From assembly GCA_013398615.1 (NCBI GenBank), contig VZSR01000514.1:3997996-4061995 (forward strand): a stretch of DNA of 64,000 nt, read 5' to 3'. The DNA is from Brachypodius melanocephalos (taxonomy: Eukaryota; Chordata; Aves; Passeriformes; Pycnonotidae). A program made the position numbers and the translations under genes. Of the stretch, positions 60,071-64,000 are shown in pieces. Every line of letters starts with the position of its first letter. Within the stretch, counting starts at the first letter, position 1. The notes under the pieces were generated by a model. The model was not told the DNA's origin and searched no databases. It was given only the letters and a program-made list of their open reading frames with translations.

Positions 60071-61822
60071 ACTTTTTTTTTTTCTGTGTGTTGGGTTTTA
60101 TATTGCTGGCTGCTTGCAAGGACATGGGGAGAAATTGTTTGGTCTGAAAAGAAAAAATGTGATCTAGATCAGTTTGGAAGTATGTGTCTTAGCAGCATCC
60201 AACCCCAAAAAAAGCATAAGAGACAATTTTGGCTCTGCTTTAGGTAGTGAAAATCATAAGCTGACTCTAAGGCAGGAAAATCAAGAATATGCTTGCAGTT
60301 ATGTGAGACTATTAAATTGCCAACCACAAATTAACTTTGTAAATCATAAAACTCTTCCAGAAAGACCCATGTGAAGGAAGATTTTATAGGGGCTGTGGCA
60401 ATATGAGATTAGGGCAAATTTGACAAGCAAAGCCTTTCCTTGTCTAGAGCAAACGGCAGTCCCACTGCAGGAAGTCACTTCCCACAGTGAGCATCAGTCC
60501 TTCCCACCCTTGTCCCTGGGTTTGGCAGTCCTGTCACCCCATGGGACACAGCTCTCAGTGCTGCAGGAGGGCTGTGGGACATCAGCCAGCCCAGAGCTGC
60601 TCTGATACGAGCCTTGGGCAGAAAATAATCACTGTGCTCTGTTCACAAACCTTGGGCCACTGTCAGGGCACGTGTGACAAGTGCCAGAGCTCCCCTCCTG
60701 CCCTTCACAGCCCCCCCAGCACCACCAGCCCCAGATAAAACCATCATGCTCAGACACTCTTCCCAGTAAGAAGAAGGCACTGGTGTTGTGGAAAGCCAGC
60801 TCCCTGCCCTGCAATCCAGGGGACTGGACACACTCTGCCCCTGGACACATCTCACCCCAGGTGGGCTGGGAATGGGAGAGGCAGCTGTCTGGGTGTTCAC
60901 ATCCATGCTAAATGAGGCAGAAAAGGTGCCCAGCACAGCTGTGGCTGTTGTATGAAACTCACATAAGTAACAATTTACTTCTCAAGTGGGACAAAAACCA
61001 CCAGGAACAGCCTACAGACTACACTGCTCCTTTCTTGCTGTGTCCTGTCTTGCACCTACCCCAGCAACTGAGGGGTGAATTTAGGATTATGCTTCCTGAA
61101 CAAAAAAACAACAGCACGAAATTTTGCAAACGGGGCAAAAAAATAACCTTTCCTTTCTGAAGTGGAGACAGGTGAGCAAACTGGGGCCATCAATCACTTA
61201 AGATGAAAAGCTGAACCATAGCATGTGCATGCTTTCTTCCTTCCCAATATCCCTGTGTGGACTGGGGTCAGTTTTGCATCCATCACACGGAGGAAAAAGC
61301 CAATTTCCTGGAAACCAAATTACCTCATTCCAGTGGCACCCAGCATGTTGGCAGTGGGAACTTTTTAATTCTTCCCAAAATGAATCTGGTTTTAATTGGG
61401 TCCCAGATTCAAATCAAGACAAGAAAAATTCTGTTTCTTCCTAATCAGGTCTAATTGTTCCTATTTTCTCCCTTGCTTTAGAGTCCTCTCCCTCTTTGGG
61501 GAAGGAGTATTGTATTTGGATACAGACTATAGGAAAGTTGTTTATTTTACCTGTACTGTAACCCAGTGCAGACCTCTTTCTCCAGCTGAACTAGCAAACA
61601 TAATTAGAAAAACAAAATAAAATGAATGTATTTGATTTACCAGAAAAGAAAACATTTTAAAATTCTATTACTCTGTCTTAAATACACAATCATGTTTGTC
61701 CAACCTTCTATTCTCTCTGTTCCCATCTGGAGTGTCAGATCATAGAATAAATGCATAAGAAATTCTGTGAAGGAAAATAAAAGTCTCTCTGAACCTCTCA
61801 GAACTCTATTTTTTTTTTAAAT
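60071..61822. other. Non-coding sequence, locally G+C-rich, no gene seen
   Basis: From about 60480 to 60910 the sequence is G+C-richer, but CpG stays rare, so it is not a CpG island. Frames are open on both strands (60487-60738 plus; 60643-60936 minus), which argues against any one being coding. The rest is unique non-coding DNA. Confidence 0.5.
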
Positions 61823-61890
61823 ACAGAAGGCTGGAAAGGGCCTGAGCTTACTCTGTTGTTGGGGTACCAATATTTTACAATAGGTATTGC
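61823..61890 (-). mobile_element. Possible CR1-like 3' end remnant, antisense
   Basis: 'acagaaggctggaaagggcctgag' followed about 30 bases later by 'ggtaccaatattttac' resembles the antisense CR1 3' end form 'AGAAGGCTGGAAGGGACCTCAGG ... GGACCAA'. The middle is diverged. It is weak, and chance or another repeat is possible. Confidence 0.3.
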
Positions 61891-62200
61891 CCATATTCCT
61901 CCCAAGAGAACTGTGATTAGAAATACCAGACTTCCTTCATACCCATAGGTAAAAAGATTTCAGGGTTTAACAAGCAGCATCTTGGTAGCATGGAAACAAA
62001 TTTGCTATCCTTTCTCAAAGGCTTTTATTATTTTTATCAGCTGCAGTTGCCTCAGGATCTCACCATGTGAGATATTGTGTAAAAAACATGGAGCAGGTTC
62101 CTGCCAGAACAAATTATGTTAAAGCAGACTCCAAAAGGCAAAATGTCGAAGGAGGAAAATAAGAGGGGAAACTGAGGCATGAGGAAGGGTGGATAGATGT

Positions 62201-62234
62201 CAAACAGGAATCTTCAGCAAACAGGAATCTTCAG
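62201..62234. repeat. Perfect 17-bp tandem duplication
   Basis: The word CAAACAGGAATCTTCAG occurs twice in immediate succession (62201-62217 and 62218-62234) with no mismatch. The lack of divergence suggests a recent slippage or microduplication. Confidence 0.95.
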
Positions 62235-62770
62235 CCCTGACTCCAAGACCCCTGAGGACCAAAACATCAGCGCATTCTTCCCCTCTCAGTCAGACAAGGC
62301 AAGGGTGAGAAGCCCTGTGATGGATTTCCCTCGTCCACAGGATCTGTTTGTCCATTGTTTTGTCTGTCAGTTCAGGGCTATCAGACCACTGGGAATAACA
62401 GTCCTACTCCTTGTGGGGAGGCTGAAGGGGCCTGCAGGGGGGTAACCTTTTCCTTGGTCAGAAAGATGTCAAGCTGGACCTCCACAGGGCAGTTTACTGG
62501 ACCAAGGCTGTCTCCCTGTGGACAGTGGACATGTGTTTATTTTCTGTCTCTGGCCTTGGCATCACCTGGGGATGTCTTCTCCACATCAGTTTTCCCACAT
62601 AATTTTTCTACTGTTATTTAAGTTCTTTCGTTACTACTGATGAAAATTGTTCTGTAAGAAATACAGGTATCATTGTTCTTGAAAACATGTTTTTTAAGTA
62701 CTGAAAAGGGTTCAAACATGGAGGATGATCTTGTGCAGGTGGAGAAATTAGGGATGAGGATTTCCCTAAG

Positions 62771-62810
62771 TTCATCCAGTGATACTGGTGCAAAATTGGG
62801 ATAAAATGCC
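62771..62810. repeat. Fossil amniote repeat fragment
   Basis: 'ccagtgatactggtgcaaaattgggataaaatg' (62776-62808) parallels the recalled phrase 'GGAGTTACACTGGTGTAAAACTGGTATAAGTG' of the old amniote repeat also seen at 19299. It is short and diverged. Confidence 0.38.
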
Positions 62811-63308
62811 ATTTTCACTTCAACACAAGCTCAGCTGGCAGAAAAAAATATTCAGTTGACAGTGTATGTGAATCACAGATTTTCATTCAGGCTTATCTTT
62901 ATGACTAGGATAAGTTATTATTTTCCTTAATAGTTTAAAGTAAACCAGTGGAGCAGCATTTTAGCATGAAAATATCTTCTGGAAAGCAACTGCTCCATAA
63001 ACAATCTCTGTTTCATATCATTTACATCTGAGAAACACATCCCATTAGGTCAGGACAAAAAACCCCAAAACCACAGAGAAAAAGCTTAAAATGTAATACC
63101 AGTTCTGACATACATGCTGTTGTTCTTCCTAATTATTCTTCTACTTGCAAACATCATTAGTTGCAAATGCCTCTTTCCCTGGAGTACAGAAATGAGAAGC
63201 AAGTCTGTTTTGAACAAAAGCAAAAAAATCCCGACAGCTACTATGTAGGAATGATACTTTTTCTTTGAATTCTATCTGCATGTATTGGCAGCTTTCCCAT
63301 AATAGCTC

Positions 63309-63325
63309 TTTTTTTTTTTTTTTTT
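63309..63325. repeat. T17 homopolymer
   Basis: A run of 17 T bases with no adjacent retrocopy or LINE sequence that I can recognise on the minus strand. Confidence 0.85.
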
Positions 63326-63760
63326 CATTTCCCTAATTTTCCTTTGGGAAAACAATACAACTGAATGGGCCTTAGTGCATTAATGAGATTGGAGGCAATT
63401 CTTCCTATATTCCTATCAGACAGAGATACTGAGGGAAAGATAAGCAAGTGCAGTTCTGTTCCACAGTTTGAGACAATATTAGCTTGATTAAATTTAAAAT
63501 CCATTTCTTGTTTCTGTACAGGCTCAGATCTGAAGATGTTATGTTAGGGAAGCAGACAGCCATCTCTGAATACGGTCTCCAGCTGTTAGGTTTGAACTTA
63601 GCCTTATTTTCTGCTGGTTTCTTTCTCGACAGAATGAGAGAAGAAGGAATCTGAAAGCTGGGCTACAAGTTACAATTTTGGAAGATTCAATTTCAGAAGC
63701 AAAAAAGGGTTAACCAATCAGAGAAAACATCTGTTGGACCTGGAGAGAGATCACTAAACT

Positions 63761-63800
63761 TTTTGAGGACGGCTTCCAATTTTTGAGGACTGCTTCTAAT
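63761..63800. repeat. 20-bp tandem duplication
   Basis: TTTTGAGGACGGCTTCCAAT (63761-63780) is followed directly by a copy with two differences (63781-63800). This is a simple tandem duplication in non-coding DNA. Confidence 0.92.
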
Positions 63801-64000
63801 TCAAACAGGTGGATGAGTGGGTAGTGCACAGAGCATTTACAATCTTTTCTTGAAATCACCTATGCTGTTAAAATCCTGAAGTAAAAGGCTTGAGGGCTTC
63901 TGTCCTTGGCTCTCCATTTACAGTAAATGAAGGTGCTGTTCTTTGTTCTTTAAAGAAAAGCATCATTAAACTGTTCTAACATCTTGCAGACCTTACTGCA

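Larger units (their letters stand above)
61891..64000. other. Non-coding sequence with small tandem duplications, no gene seen
   Basis: Unique sequence ending the window. It contains a possible antisense MIR trace at 62150-62190 ('gaggggaaactgaggcatga'), a fossil repeat fragment at 62771, two short tandem duplications and T17 at 63309-63325. No exon or RNA gene is recognised. Confidence 0.5.

Noticed and set aside
60480..60910. Possible CpG-island promoter
   Set aside because: The segment is G+C-richer than average but CpG dinucleotides remain rare, and no transcript start features are visible.
1..64000. CRISPR arrays, bacterial operons, integrated phage or endogenous retrovirus
   Set aside because: No regularly spaced repeats, no LTR pair, no reverse-transcriptase, integrase or capsid-like frame, and no prokaryotic gene density were seen on either strand.

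Overview
The window looks like vertebrate nuclear DNA, most probably from a bird. Two recognisable CR1 LINE 3' ends of avian type (about 4378-4496 on +, 27819-27940 on -) carry the degenerate ATTCTRTG terminus. Recent mobile elements are otherwise very scarce, CpG is rare throughout, and a TTAGGG/GGGTA interstitial telomere-like block lies at 6778-7043. Another sauropsid such as a crocodilian or turtle is not formally excluded. I found no protein-coding gene, tRNA, intact rRNA, CpG-island promoter, CRISPR array or bacterial/viral gene. No open frame longer than about 170 codons exists, and none of the translations resembles a family I know. The window reads as a gene desert or the inside of a very long intron.

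Layout. 1-6.3 kb is unique sequence with an A+T-only stretch (2812-2978) and a CR1 fragment. 6.8-7.0 kb is the telomere-like block. 7.8-19.4 kb holds fossil repeats: antisense ancient CR1-like remnants at 7815-8025 and 19141-19296, and fragments of an old amniote repeat with a 'GGGCCAGATTCT ... GGTGTAAAT' signature. 24313-24481 is a long CCTT/CCCT homopyrimidine microsatellite. 25.8-28.7 kb has candidate conserved non-coding elements and a CR1 3' end. 31-33 kb has a small hairpin and an antisense MIR-like SINE remnant. 40-50.4 kb has several candidate regulatory blocks and a well-matched ancient CR1 remnant (45618-45830). 55.4-58.5 kb is the richest part: an ancient CR1 remnant, a 5S-rRNA-derived sequence with an intact box A (57542-57640), an adjacent homeodomain-core (TAATTA) cluster, and a sense MIR-like SINE. 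59.8-60.1 kb is a further candidate element with a perfect POU octamer. The last 2 kb has two short exact or near-exact tandem duplications.

How it may work. Nothing encodes a pathway. If the window has a function it is probably cis-regulatory: several A+T-rich blocks packed with homeodomain, POU and TEAD-like motifs, one directly abutting a 5S-derived SINE-like fossil, suggest long-range enhancers of a developmental gene outside the window. This is inferred from sequence texture and motif density; conservation could not be tested here. Fossil-repeat calls come from recalled consensus sequences matched by eye, so their boundaries and family names are approximate. I did not find a convincing new biological system. 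The most noteworthy items are the telomere-like block and the 5S-derived/TAATTA-rich locus near 57.5-58.1 kb.
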